DNA of 22,313 nucleotides from Chara braunii (taxonomy: Eukaryota > Streptophyta > Charophyceae > Charales > Characeae): the NCBI GenBank assembly GCA_003427395.1, contig BFEA01001391.1, positions 18,846 through 41,158 of the forward strand. The letters run 5' to 3'. This document shows, one piece after another, positions 8,789 to 17,840 of the stretch (its first letter is position 1; the number at the start of each line of letters is the position of its first letter). Made by a program: the position numbers and the translations under genes. The notes under the pieces are model-generated. The model was not told where the DNA came from and did not search any database. It saw only the letters and a program-made list of their open reading frames with translations.

Positions 8789-9246
8789 TTTAAGAACCAT
8801 TTCATCTCACTTTCTCACTTGTTGAATTGACTTGCCGCTGAAGAAGTTACTCTGTTCCTTGCTCTGATAGTGATGTCATGGATGTCCAAATGACCAAATT
8901 ACTCATTCTGTCTGCCATGCTGGGAATATGGCATACCAAACCCCGTTCTTTCTCACTGGTCTGAGCGAGGCACACTCTCACTTCTCAGACAAATAAAAGG
9001 GGATACCAAACCCTTTTTCTTTTCTCTGGCCTTGGAGCTCTTGAAATGTCTGTGTGATCTTGCAAAACAGCAAGTCCCTCAGTCCCAACATACAGACTCC
9101 CTGGCAAGCANTCATCAATCAACAATTAAATAAAAATAAATAAATATAGAAACCCATAATAAAATAATAAACAAACATAGACAGTTCTTCACACCCGAGA
9201 GTCNTTGATTGCCTTAATTTTGGGCCCCCACTGGCCAGGAATGACA
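8789..9246. other. No gene; short repeated phrase and A/T-rich segment
   Basis: The phrase ataccaaaccc followed by a pyrimidine-rich stretch appears near 8932 and 9003 (about 71 bp apart) and also near 7876. An A/T-rich segment of short (aaat)n-like units lies at 9121-9175. No ORF is supported. Confidence 0.5.
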
Positions 9247-10059
9247 GACCTCCCGTCGGTCTGACGTACCTCATTCGGCCCGCCTCAGGCCAGGACTAAT
9301 CAGACCATTTGTCTTGACAGCCCCTTCAACTTGCCTCCAGGTCAGGACCACCATATCCATTACTCGAGTATGGCAACCCATTGACACTCTCGCCAGGACA
9401 CCCAAACTATAGCGGATCTGGTCACCCTATGACAGTAGACCTCCCGTCAGTCAAATTGTCTCGAACCCGGATTTGACCACTGCGGTTGGGGACCGGCTCA
9501 CCCACCAGTTTTTGGCNTAGGCCGCTGGCTGCCCTGCCCAAAATTTTGAAAGTGGGACCGGGTCTAACCACGGTTCCAGGCTCTGGCGAAAACCTCACTG
9601 GATTGCATCCTCTGACTGCGGTAGGGTTCCAACTGACCCCTTTTGACCTCACTGGCCAGACCCCCAGAGTCTTAGCCTCAGTCAACTACTGAATTCGACA
9701 CTCGCGTCGGGGATCTGCTGACCCCACCAGATTGCAACCTACTACGGTAAGGCTCTGGCTAGCCTTGACAACCAATGCACCCTCAGGCTAACGAAGAGAA
9801 AATCCCAAGCACANACAATCAGACAAGCATCTCGAATCCCACAATCGAGCAGTCCATGCCCCAAGTAACAGTACAAATATTTCTCAAGAGACGTCCGTTC
9901 AGTCTCAAGAGGCACTAAACAGCAACAAACGACAGNCGACAATGCACTTTCCAGAAACCTCCCTTCAGCCTCAGGAAGTACAAAGTGTCGATCTCAGAGA
10001 GGTCCCTTCTCTCATCTGAGAATACTCCCAAGAGACCTTCCGTCAGCCTCGAGGAAGTA
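9247..10059. repeat. Five dispersed copies of a degenerate GACCTCCCGTCAGTC box
   Basis: Matching boxes occur at 9247-9261 and 9438-9452 (nearly identical), and as looser forms near 9889 (agacgtccgttcagtctcaaga), 9955 (aaacctcccttcagcctcag) and 10032 (gagaccttccgtcagcctcg). The last two are followed by a ggaagta extension. They form a decayed minisatellite of variable spacing. This lies downstream of the pol end of element A on its strand, where a 3' LTR would be expected, so it may be U3 repeat material. LTR ends could not be recognised. Confidence 0.5.
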
Positions 10060-10108
10060 TACAAACGTTGAAATCCTGATCCCAGAGAGATCCATTCCCT
10101 CATCTGAG
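9948..10108. repeat. Degenerate tandem duplication, 73-bp and 88-bp copies
   Basis: Copy one (9948-10020) and copy two (10021-10108) share, in order, the cct-cc-tcagcctc box, a ggaagta-caaa-gt segment, atc-ccagagag-tcc and a terminal ctcatctgag. The copies differ by small indels and many substitutions, so the duplication is old. Confidence 0.65.
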
Positions 10109-10120
10109 ATAAAAGATAGG

Positions 10121-10290
10121 CAACTTAGTCAAGAAACACGAAGTCGTCATGCTGACAGCTCTCTGGTCAAGCAAGGTTGAACTTCTTTATGCCCATCTTG
10201 TTCTCTTGGACAGNCAACTTAGTCAGAAGACACGAAGTCCCTTTACTGACAACTCTTTAGTCAGGTAGAGCTTAACTACTTTNATGCCCG
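10121..10290. repeat. 94-bp tandem repeat, two copies
   Basis: The segment caacttagtcaagaaacacg starts at 10121 and returns at 10215 as caacttagtcagaagacacg. Both copies continue with aagtc, ctgaca-ctct-gtca and end with ctttatgccc-type sequence. This adjoins the preceding repeats and likely belongs to the same repetitive block. Confidence 0.7.
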
Positions 10291-10665
10291 CCAGATTTTA
10301 TTTTTCAGCATGAGATCAAAACTGATNACTCTTTTGATGTTCCACAACCACGAGTTCTCTGAACTTAATATCTTTGCAACTGCACTTTACAGTTACTTCC
10401 CTACTCAGGGATCTAATGCTCGTGGACCGATTGCGGTTCAACATTCTTGACATCTTGATCTTGTTGGTTTCGTCGCTTATAGAGAATAATAAAATCTGTT
10501 CAGATACAGAAACGAATACAGATCGTCTGAAAGGTCTCTCTCAACTCCTTTGTGACAAAATGTGACATGCTGAANATNANCACACTGACCTGATCATACA
10601 GGAGTAATCAATATCTGTNGAAACTTTAGTCCCTGCAGTTCCTTGTTGTCTCCCAGTACTTTCTC
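10291..10665. other. Flank directly downstream of element A's pol end
   Basis: No gene supported. It lies between A's stop codon (10666-10668 on the minus strand) and the repeat block. A polypurine tract and a 3' LTR would be expected here. A purine-rich phrase (gaagattaagagaaag on the minus strand) overlaps the stop, but no LTR terminus is recognisable. Confidence 0.4.
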
Positions 10666-11159
10666 TTAATCTTCTGGAACTGTTTTCTTACTGGATGACT
10701 GTCTTTTCTTTCCTTTCTTCGTGGTCATTGTGGGAACTCGGTTAGGGTCTCTGAAGATGAACTTANGGAGTCTTGATCCTGACACCATGCTATGAACTCT
10801 TGATCCATCCAACTCTGAAATCTCATAGACTTTGCCCTCTGCTTCTCCTGCAATCTTGTAAGGACCGAGCCATCTAGGCTCCAACCGTNTAGTCNATTGA
10901 GTCACGAGAGAGTTATCAAACAAGAGGACTACGTCATCGATTNTTANTACTCTTTTTTAATGTNCCTCTTCTTGTTCCATCTTTCTTGGTCTTACAGTCT
11001 GCTGGTTGCCATCCTCTCAANANCATCCATTACTGCTTGGTCAACCTCTGATATTTGTCTCATTCTGATCTGAAGTAGCTCTGACAAGGAGTATTCTCTG
11101 TCACTCTCTTGACTTGACCATGTCTTGATTATATTCTCAATAGGCAAAGTAGCATAATG
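10666..11159 (-). pseudogene. Element A integrase C-terminal part, downstream of the insert
   Basis: This is the C-terminal half of the integrase cut off from the catalytic core by the 951-bp insert. Reading from 11159 down, protein-like sequence starts with HYATLPIENIIKTW, passes through a Leu/Arg-rich helix (SLSELLQIRMRQISEVDQAV), then a TAA and a frameshift near 10960-11000. From about 10940 the frame reads DDVVLLFDNSLVTQ and the conserved small beta-barrel motif RWLGPYKIAGEAEGKVYEIS, ending in a Lys-rich tail and a stop at 10666-10668. The R-W-x-GPY-x-I motif is the GPY/F-like module found C-terminal in Ty3 integrases, where it contacts DNA. No chromodomain follows, unlike element B. Confidence 0.8.
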
Positions 11160-11454
11160 ACCAGTACCTCCGCCAGTGTTGGGAAATTACGATGTCCTGG
11201 CCAGTACNTGAAGTTTTCGGGGGTCGGACACTGGGTCNNCAATGTCTCAAAAATCGTAGTTTTCTTTTGTTCGTGCACNAAAGGAAAAGGGAAAAAAAGN
11301 CCTTTGTACTGCAATGATGTCGGGCAGGGTAGGAGGCCGTGCTCACAGTCTTGAATGCATCTCACAACAAAGACCGTCACATTCTGAAACTTGTTGTTGT
11401 CTTTTTTATTTCTCTTTTGTTTGTTATGTGTCCCCTGCCAACAAGGCAGGGCGG

Positions 11455-11728
11455 AATCCGTGAACTGCTCTAACTGTGTTTCCTCAGATGATTGTAACCC
11501 TGATGTATCCAGCCGTTTTCAAGGCCGAATTCATGTTTTCGTTTTTTTTTTCTTGTTTTTTTTTTTTGGAATCTGACAATATAAATCCGTGATCTGCTTG
11601 AGCTGTGTTCCCTGAGAGGATTGTAACCCTGATCACACTGGCACTTACGGGAATGTATCTTGCCATTTTCATGGCCGAATCCGTGTTCCTGTCTTTTTTT
11701 TTTTTTCGAGTTTTTGGAATCTGACAAC
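11455..11728. repeat. Tandem repeat of about 129-145 bp ending in T-runs
   Basis: Copy one (11455-11583) and copy two (11584-11728) both start aatccgtga-ctgct, pass through gattgtaaccctgat and ggccgaat-c-tgtt, and end in a long T-run plus ggaatctgacaa. Part of copy two (cacttacgggaatgtat) recurs again near 11776 as cacttccgagaatgtat, so a third diverged copy leads into the gap-flanking repeat. Confidence 0.75.
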
Positions 11729-11789
11729 CTGGCCACGGGGCTGAGGTGCCCTCACTGAGGGCACACTCACACTAACACTTCCGAGAATG

Positions 11790-12002
11790 TATACAGCTGC
11801 AATCACGCCCAGAGCTTTGTTTCGTTTCCTTGTTTTGTGAGTTTTCTCGGCCGCAACTTTTTTTTTTTTTTTTTTTTGNNNNNNNNNNNNNNNNNNNNNN
11901 NNNNNNNNNNNNNTATAGAGCTGCAATCACGTCCAGAGCTTTGTTTCGTTTCCTTGTTTTGTGAGTTTTCTCGGCCGCAACTTTTTTTTTTTTTTTTTTT
12001 TT
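11790..12002. repeat. Near-identical repeat flanking an assembly gap
   Basis: Sequence tata-agctgcaatcacg-ccagagc... to the end of a long T-run is present at 11790-11878 and again at 11914-12002, with two base differences. A block of 35 N (11879-11913) lies between. The arrangement is either a tandem duplication or, more simply, two overlapping contig ends that were not merged because of the T homopolymer. Confidence 0.85.
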
Positions 12003-12110
12003 GGTCTTCCTGTGAGAGTACCATAAAGAAATGGAGTGGGACCCAGGATCGGCAAAACTCGGAGCGCAGTGAAAATCAGGGTCGGCAAAAACAGGCTCGG
12101 AGGTACTGGT

Positions 12111-12634
12111 GGTTTAACTGTGATATTGTCAGCATAGACTGCAACTCTTAACACTTTTCGCCAGTTANTGAGATTTCCTTCACACCACTTAGCCAATGAA
12201 TCTTTCAGGGTCCTGTGACCTCTCTCAACCGGTGCATTCGCTTGAGGATGATAAGTAGTTACATNCCGGATTCTGACACNAAGCCTGAGAGTGGTTCTTC
12301 TTACAATCTCGTTTCTGAATTCTGACCCTCTGTCCGAGACAAACTCTTTGATAAAGGGATATCTNAGATAAATCTCCTCTATCCAATCAACCATCTGTTC
12401 GNCTGTCTTCCTTTTNAGAGCCTTTGCTTCAACATAACCAGAGAAATTCTCTCTCATGTTCAGTATGTATCTCATTCCTCCCTTGCCCANGGGCATGGTG
12501 ATGAGATCTAGATGAACCCNACTGCCTGGTTCTACCAGGATAGTGGGAAATAAAGGTTCAATCATCCTTGTTGTAGACCTCTTCTGGTACAGCACACAAG
12601 ACTTACAAAATCTGTAAATCATGTCTCTCATGCC
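12111..12634 (-). pseudogene. Element A integrase catalytic core (HHCC Cys pair and D,D35E)
   Basis: This piece inserts retroelement cDNA into chromosomes in an intact element. Just after a TAA at 12638-12640 the frame continues with the Cys pair of the HHCC zinc finger (RFCKSCVLYQKR). The catalytic triad follows: Asp at 12506-12508 (VHLDLITMP), Asp at 12332-12334 (FVSDRGSEF) and Glu at 12224-12226 (NAPVERGHRTLKD). The last two are 36 codons apart, exactly the D-35-E spacing. Several residues are unknown because of N calls. The core is intact as readable but ends at 12111, where the inverted-repeat insert begins. The His pair of the zinc finger lies upstream, before the TAA. Confidence 0.9.
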
Positions 12635-12637
12635 ATG

Positions 12638-13339
12638 TTAGAAGTAAAGTTTAACTCTCTTAGAGTAGGTTGCTTCAGCAGCCCTGTGGCCACAAGCAAC
12701 CCCCTCATGTAGAGCGGCAATTATTTCGAATCGTCTTTCCTTCCCACATACATTTCTCAGTGGAGGCAACCTTCCGTTGCCATCCACGAAGAGGTGACCT
12801 CTCTTCAGCCTAAACTTCTTCNTTGAATTTTTGCAGTAATATTTATTTAGTTGTTCACTTTCCATTTTCTTTCCAATCTTTTGGTAACTCCCATCATATT
12901 CTTCNAAGATGAACGGTATCTCTTCCTCTCTCTTTCCATCTTCCTCTTTCTTTTCAACTCCTTCCTCGTCCTTTGACCCAAAACTTTCCCTAGTTTCATG
13001 GGNGGCTACAGCTGCTGCANTGATCCTGGCATACCAGTCGTTCTGCTCTTCATCCTCTTCCTTTTCAAGAATCAATTCATAAACATAGGCTTCAGGGTTT
13101 TCTCCCCAACTGTNTCTCTCTTCAGGCCATAAACTCCATTTATAGGAACTTGGGGNTTTATAATCTTCATCATCTTCCTCATTCAGAAAGTTATCAACAT
13201 AGGCAGATTCATTAATCGAAACGTCGATATCTTCATCTTCACCTTTTCTCCATTCAATTCGGCTTAGGCCATCTGCCCTGTTCTTCTCAGTGGGAAGTTT
13301 CTCNNGTTTAAAATCAAAGTCCAAATAAAGGCAATGCAC
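12638..13339 (-). pseudogene. Element A RNase H end, linker and integrase N-terminal His pair
   Basis: Begins with the RNase H to integrase connection (KNRADGLSRIEW, a common Ty3 signature for the end of RNase H). It continues through an unusually acidic and charged linker of about 130 residues (Glu/Asp/Lys-rich) and a KRGHLFVDGNGRLPPLRNVC segment. It ends with the His pair (ALHEGVACGHRAAEA) of the integrase HHCC finger. A TAA at 12638-12640 separates it, in frame, from the Cys pair and catalytic core. One frameshift near 13300 joins it to the preceding RNase H frame. Confidence 0.8.
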
Positions 13340-13692
13340 CTGCTTACTGCTCGATCTACTTGCTGGTGNTTTTTAATGGCACCAATCACGGCAGATGCAT
13401 CAGTCCTCAGGATGAATCTTATCCGAAGCACGTAGTGTCTGAAGCANCTGAGACAGTGAATGATGACCAATGGCTCTTTCTTGAAAAGTGTGTACCCTCT
13501 TTCTGTCGAATTAAGAGTTATATTCTCAAATCTTAGAGGTTTCTCTCTTTCATTTCGATCCTTTTGAATAAGTACACCCCCAAGAGCTACCGGTCCTCCA
13601 TCTGCCTTGATGATGAAGGGTCTCCCCTCTTCATCATCATAGAAAGACACTTTCAACAGTAGCTTGTCTTTTCTCTGTCCATAATAAGTCAA
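13264..13692 (-). pseudogene. Element A RNase H domain
   Basis: The tethered RNase H of the Pol polyprotein, which degrades RNA in the RNA:DNA hybrid. Visible catalytic landmarks are the first Asp in FIIKADGGPVALGGVLIQKD, the Glu in TERGYTLFKKEPLVI, and a later Asp in LRTDASAVIGAI. The domain is followed by the RAVSRC segment preceding the integrase linker. Two N-derived unknown residues occur. Frameshifts at both ends (near 13680 and 13300) separate it from neighbouring parts of the same polyprotein. Confidence 0.8.
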
Positions 13693-14631
13693 CCCCTTGT
13701 TTTACCATCTCTCTTAGAGGCTCTGCAAGGGTAACAAAATAAGGGATGAAAATCCTNTAGAATCCGCAGACACCCAAGAAACTTCTGACATCCGTCACTC
13801 TTTTGAGAGGCAGAGGCCATTTCAGAATTTTATCTATTTTCTTGGGATCGGGACTCCTCGCCTTGGAGAAGCATCTAAAACCCAAGATGGTTACCTCTGC
13901 TTGAAAGAGAAGGGACTTTGGCCCACTGGCGGTCTTGTTATATATACCTGAAGTCTCTCTAGGACCATCTTTACCCCTTCAGCAAATTCCCAGACAAACT
14001 TCCCGTCTCCGTCAGCAACCAAAGTCTCATCTCTTACTATAGGTTCCTTCACAGGATTATCATCAATATAAGGGTTGGTTATTTCAGGCGAGATGTCCCG
14101 CATGACTTGGATCATATCCCTTTGAACCACTGCCACACCATTGGTCCAACCTTGAGGTACCACACACGTTTGAATGAGGCCCCTCGGCGCGTTCCTGACA
14201 GTCATTGGTCGGCTAGTGGGATCAATAGGAAAATGATCATAGTCAGAATATAAGTCAATTAAGGAATAAATGCATNGACCAGCAAAAAATTCGNAAAGGA
14301 GATCAGCATTAGGGAGGCTACCTGCATCACGTACCGTTACCNAGTTTAGCTTGTGAANATTTTGTATNCATCTCAATCCACCCCCTGATTTCCAAAAGCA
14401 AAACCAGTGGTTAGCATACGGTCCATTAGCAGGTTCAGCAACATTAGATGCAATTTTCTTATCAAGATACCTTACCACTTCTGCTTCTTCTTTCAGGGCA
14501 TACTTGGTTGGCCTGTCATTCCATGAAATATGATCAACTATCCAGATTTTTGCTATCTTGATCATATCCACGTCCAACNGCCCTATTTCCTCATCATTAA
14601 AAGAGAATGCATCAGAGAGCTCGTGACACAC
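13637..14631 (-). pseudogene. Element A reverse transcriptase with intact YIDD
   Basis: Copies element RNA into DNA. In order: PTKYALKEEAEVVRYLDKKI (fingers), ANHWFCFWKSGGGLR, the first catalytic Asp in YSLIDLYSDYDHFPID, the VVPQGWTNGVAVVQRDMIQV motif, and the active-site YIDD at 14059-14070. A frameshift at about 13890-13945 moves into the frame holding GFRCFSKARSPDPKKIDKI and the connection motif RSFLGVCGF-RIF. The GWTN variant and the DLYS motif mark a lineage distinct from typical plant chromoviruses. Upstream in frame, KVCHELSDAFSFNDEEIG precedes RT and is itself cut off by a TAG near 14640. Catalytic residues are retained, so the loss of function comes from stops and shifts. Confidence 0.9.
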
Positions 14632-14639
14632 TTTGAAGA

Positions 14640-15147
14640 TATACTACTTCTCCTTGGGTAGGATAAACTGATCTGAGTCTACCCTCATCGTGTCAAACCT
14701 GTCCCTNGTGANCNTATTCCCCAAGTTTGCAGATTCCCTTAATGCTTTGATAATTCTTCTTTTATTTTTTCAGTGCCTCGTCATAATCCTTTTCTATTAG
14801 GACTGCCATTGGGTTCTTCTTCACCCCNTTGGGCTTGTATTTTTTTTTCGACCCAGTGACTATTTTTCCTAAAAAAAGATGAGTTGATGCAAATTTTAAT
14901 TNCATCCTCCCACCCTTGGCAGTTTCAACAACCTTTTTAGATGCCTCAATCCGCCCATCTTCATCCTTAGAGTTTGCCAAGAGCTTTCATCATCTGAGAA
15001 CTGATTGATATCAACNGAAACTTCTTTTTTAACTTCTTGCTTGTTTTTTCCCATCAATTTTTGTATTTTCTCAACAGATTCTTCCCTCGTGATCGAGTTG
15101 GCTGACACTCTATGNTTGTGATGATGAGAAGTGCAGACCATAAAGGT
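14640..15147 (-). pseudogene. Element A protease to RT linker
   Basis: Between the protease stop (15148-15150) and RT, the same frame is open from 15141 to 14896, with a Lys/Glu-rich segment (SVEKIQKLMGKNKQEVKKEV) and SDDESS. A second frame (14980-14762) continues with a basic segment. No domain is recognised. It is interpreted as the connector of Pol, now with a frameshift near 14900-14980. Confidence 0.55.
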
Positions 15148-15579
15148 CTATTCTTGTGCAGTCTCTGGATCCTGTAAGTCAATCCAAGACGANCCTTCAT
15201 GACTGAAAAANTGAACCGCTTCCATCCAGTGTAAGAACGGAGTGCCCATAATACAATCATGATCTAGGTCCGGTACCACGAACCCCAATAGCTCGAATGA
15301 CATCATCCTAACCCTGATAGGCAAATTGTCAATAAATCGTGCCACGAAGAGTTGTCCAGCAATATTACCTCGTATTTGTTTCGAGGACCTATCAATGGTT
15401 AGGTCGCAAGCTTCCATTGCCTTTTGAGAGATAAATATTATTTCCGCCCCGGAGTCCACTAAGGCTAGGATTTTCACTTGATTAATGTCGATAGTTAGAT
15501 ACCCACAGCCCATAGTCGCGAACCTCAGTTTACATACGGGTAAGGTTCTGTTAACTTGACTGGGAAAAACTGACACCAG
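15148..15579 (-). pseudogene. Element A retropepsin-like aspartic protease
   Basis: Processes the Gag-Pol polyprotein in an intact element. The active-site motif is KILALVDSGAEIIFISQKAM with the catalytic Asp at 15454-15456 (DSG). The flap and second-motif region reads VVPDLDHDCIMGTPFLHWME, matching the hydrophobic-Ile/Leu-Gly motif of retropepsins. It is preceded by CKLRFATMGCGYLTIDIN, the usual first beta strands. The frame is continuous with Gag through a TAA at 15580-15582 and with the linker through a TAG at 15148-15150. Confidence 0.88.
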
Positions 15580-16644
15580 TTAATTAACTTTCATTCTTTT
15601 CTTTTCAATTAGTTTCTTCAGTTCCTCTCTCAACTTGGGTGCTAGTGTCATTGTCTCCTTGAAAGACAAAGTCACTTCTGTTTCCTCTAACATCTTAGTA
15701 ATTACAATTTCATCCTCCAGCTCACTCTTGGCAATGAATTTTCTCTTATTCCCTTGCTCATTCTTTTTAGATAGAGGTTCTGGTTCTTGATAATAAAAAA
15801 TGTCAATTAGAGACTCTTTGGCCTTCCNTCTCTTCTTTTTCTCTACCATTTGTGGAGTGAAGCGTGCTTGAAGATTCCTCACTTCTCCTATCATTGCACT
15901 AGGTTCCATGATGTGTTTTGGTGGTAGATCACCCTCAAAAGACATCATGTTAACCTAACTGGCAGACTTGCTAGGAGAAATTGTCACTAACTCAGAAGGA
16001 ATTTGATAAGTGAAGCTCTCTCCCAACAAAAGCTCGCTTGAGGATGCCTCACCGGGCACGTCTTCCATTAAAGTTAGAGACTGTAGTGGTAAACCAATCA
16101 ATGGAAAATGGTCGTCATTTTTTTGCACAAGTTCCTCAGGCAAGCTACCAGTAAAGAAGTGGACATTCACATTAATTTTCCTCTTCTTCTTTTTCTTCAT
16201 CTTCTCTTCATGTTTAAGGGCAAGAAGTCTCATACCTCCAGGATGCCTAGGATCCAATTTTTTCCATGAACTGTCACAAACATGACCCATTGCATCCTTC
16301 TTAGCTACCCCACTCTTCACATCCTCTTCTAGAGGCTTACAATAGGTGGTANTGTGACCTCCTTCCCCACAATAACAGCAGACAAAATTTTTCCTTGGTC
16401 GCTCGTCGTACTTCCTTCTCTCTCTGTTCCCTTTCCCACCCTTTCCTCCATTCTTTCTGGATCTGGAAGAATCTCCTCTCTTACCATAGCCTTCATCATN
16501 ATCATCATNATCTTCATAATCATCTTCATCATCTCCCCTCTTACCTTTTTCTGAACATGGAGGTGATTCTGAAGCCCCAACAGGAGCAGCTGCGCTACCT
16601 GAAAGGCCATGATATTGCCTTGCAGTCCATACACGTGTGGGCAC
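15580..16644 (-). pseudogene. Element A Gag, nucleocapsid zinc knuckle and C-terminal part
   Basis: Gag forms the element's particle and binds its RNA. One frame runs from at least 16644 to 15580, interrupted by a TAG at 15955-15957. Near the start is an acidic stretch (DDEDDYED), then a Lys/Gly/Arg-rich basic stretch, then a CCHC knuckle CCYCGEGGH-TTYC (C-x2-C-x4-H-x4-C, one residue unknown). Later segments include a Lys run and a conserved-looking MMSFEGDLPPKHIMEPS block leading to the protease. The capsid part that normally precedes the knuckle is missing or unrecognisable. No ATG is available at the upstream end: the frame begins at the junction with element B. It is therefore a 5'-truncated Gag. 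Confidence 0.82.
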
Positions 16645-16655
16645 CCAGTTGGATN

Positions 16656-17840
16656 TGAGAAGTTTTGCGCAAGCGCCATAGAAGGCGCCAAGTTAGCGGC
16701 CTCCAAAGAAAAGGAGGCACANCCCAATCGCGAAAGTATTAAGGCCAAATTCCTTGACCCTTATGGAGGGAAGAAGGGATAGGATTTTGATAATTGGGAA
16801 GCCAATATCAAATCCTATATTCGCCTGCAGCTTATTAAGGCTGAGAACCACGTTCTTGTGACTTTCCAGGCACAGAAGGATGAAGCGGCCAGCTTTGCTA
16901 GGTCACTTGCTCGCCCCGCCGATTGTGACCCAGACAAGGTCAAATACTCCTCCATCATGCACTTAAATGAGTTTTTTGATTGCCCTCCGAGAACGATTTG
17001 CATATGTCACTAGGGGCCATAGGGCCTCAAACAAACTGCAAACAATCCACTCGCAACAGTGGAAGAGTGCAAGAACACTCAAGGCCACCATGGATGAATT
17101 NGTCGTTGTCCTTGGACATGGGGTTGCTGAGCCCCAACTGGTTCAATTATTCTTTCGCGCCATGCCTGAGACTCTGCACGGGCACTTTTTCGATAAGAAG
17201 CAACAACCCAACATGACGTATGATACACTTAGCAGGGAGGTCGTTGGTTTTGAGGCCCAATCCAATGCCAGTTTCCACTTTCTGGCACAAGAACCTCGAC
17301 AAAGGCAAAAAGTGGAAAGGTCGGACCATCACCAGNCAAGTTAAGGCTAAAAATAGCCTAATTCTTACGCTAGATGAGGGTGGTCTGGAGGAGGCCTCGA
17401 GGAGGAGGACAGTGGTGAGGGTTAGGGGAGAACCTACGCTGCTGTCANAGTCGGAGGGAGGTTGCAAGGAAGAGGGAGAGGCCGTGGCCAAGGGGGTTGG
17501 GCCTTTGGTGGTCGAGGACAGGGCGGCCAGGGGGTTGGCGGCAGAGGGGGCTGCCAAGAGGGAGGAAGGGGTCAAGGTCCCGCGTCAAACCGGCCACGTT
17601 CCAATCGGTCACCTCCTACGAGGGGTGAATTGCACCTTGGNCTGCCTNAGGGCAGGCCTTGGGAAACCCCTGGCATCGAAAAGAAAGACNGGCAGGATAT
17701 AATAGATTTGGTAGTGCGTTTTCTGTGGTGATCCGGGGCACATTGTCAAATTCTGTCCCAAATATAGGAATGCTCGAAAACCGTTGCAGAGTCAACAAAA
17801 GGCAACCGCCGGTAGGGGTAGCAACTGCCCTTACCCCTAG
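16656..17840 (+). pseudogene. Element B Gag with capsid segment and perfect CCHC zinc knuckle
   Basis: The readable protein starts near EKFCASAIEGAKLAASKEKE and FLDPYGGKKG, meets a TAG at 16780-16782, and continues DFDNWEANIKSYIRLQL, the start of a retrotransposon capsid fold. A frameshift near 16970 leads to LIALRERFAYVTRG, then KLQTIHSQQWKS and a QLVQLFFRAMPETLHGHFFD segment, typical of the Gag capsid. From about 17440 a Gly/Arg-rich nucleocapsid segment follows in another frame (GRGRGRGQGGWAFGGRGQGG). The zinc knuckle CVFCGDPGHIVKFC lies at 17715-17756 in a third frame, with exact C-x2-C-x4-H-x4-C spacing, and its frame ends at a TAG at 17838-17840. No ATG start is identifiable. Confidence 0.85.

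Larger units (their letters stand above)
11160..12110. mobile_element. 951-bp insert with perfect 13-bp terminal inverted repeats
   Basis: The insert interrupts the integrase of element A. Its ends are accagtacctccg (11160-11172) and cggaggtactggt (12098-12110), exact reverse complements, and integrase-coding sequence resumes immediately outside on both sides. Imperfect similarity between the two ends may extend further inside (cggacactgggtc versus the complement of gacccaggatcgg). There is no transposase ORF. The interior consists of T-run-containing tandem repeats and two GC-rich hairpins (stems 11433-11439/11445-11451 and 11746-11753/11757-11764). This looks like a non-autonomous DNA transposon or MITE. 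No target-site duplication is evident, and a short piece of integrase (roughly a dozen codons by family comparison) seems lost, so a rearranged insertion is possible. Confidence 0.7.
10666..16644 (-). mobile_element. Element A: degenerate Ty3/gypsy LTR retrotransposon body, minus strand
   Basis: On the minus strand the domains run Gag with CCHC zinc knuckle, aspartic protease, reverse transcriptase, RNase H and integrase. This order (integrase after RNase H) defines Ty3/gypsy. Gag, protease and the start of RT share one frame interrupted by single stops (at 15955, 15580, 15148 and just upstream of 14631). Frameshifts separate later pieces. RT and integrase catalytic residues are retained, which points to relatively mild decay. 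The RT motifs are of a divergent type (VVPQGWTNGVAVVQ in place of the usual PFGLTNAP), clearly different from element B. The integrase is split by a 951-bp insert. Neither LTR was recognised. The Gag end abuts element B head to head, so the 5' LTR and leader are missing. Confidence 0.9.

Noticed and set aside
8932-9013. Repeated phrase ataccaaaccc as possible LTR ends
   Set aside because: Similarity covers only the phrase and a pyrimidine-rich tail, with no paired termini or target duplication.
11669-12024. Minus-strand ORFs with Lys runs around the gap
   Set aside because: The Lys runs are T homopolymers read in reverse and the unknown residues are the N gap.
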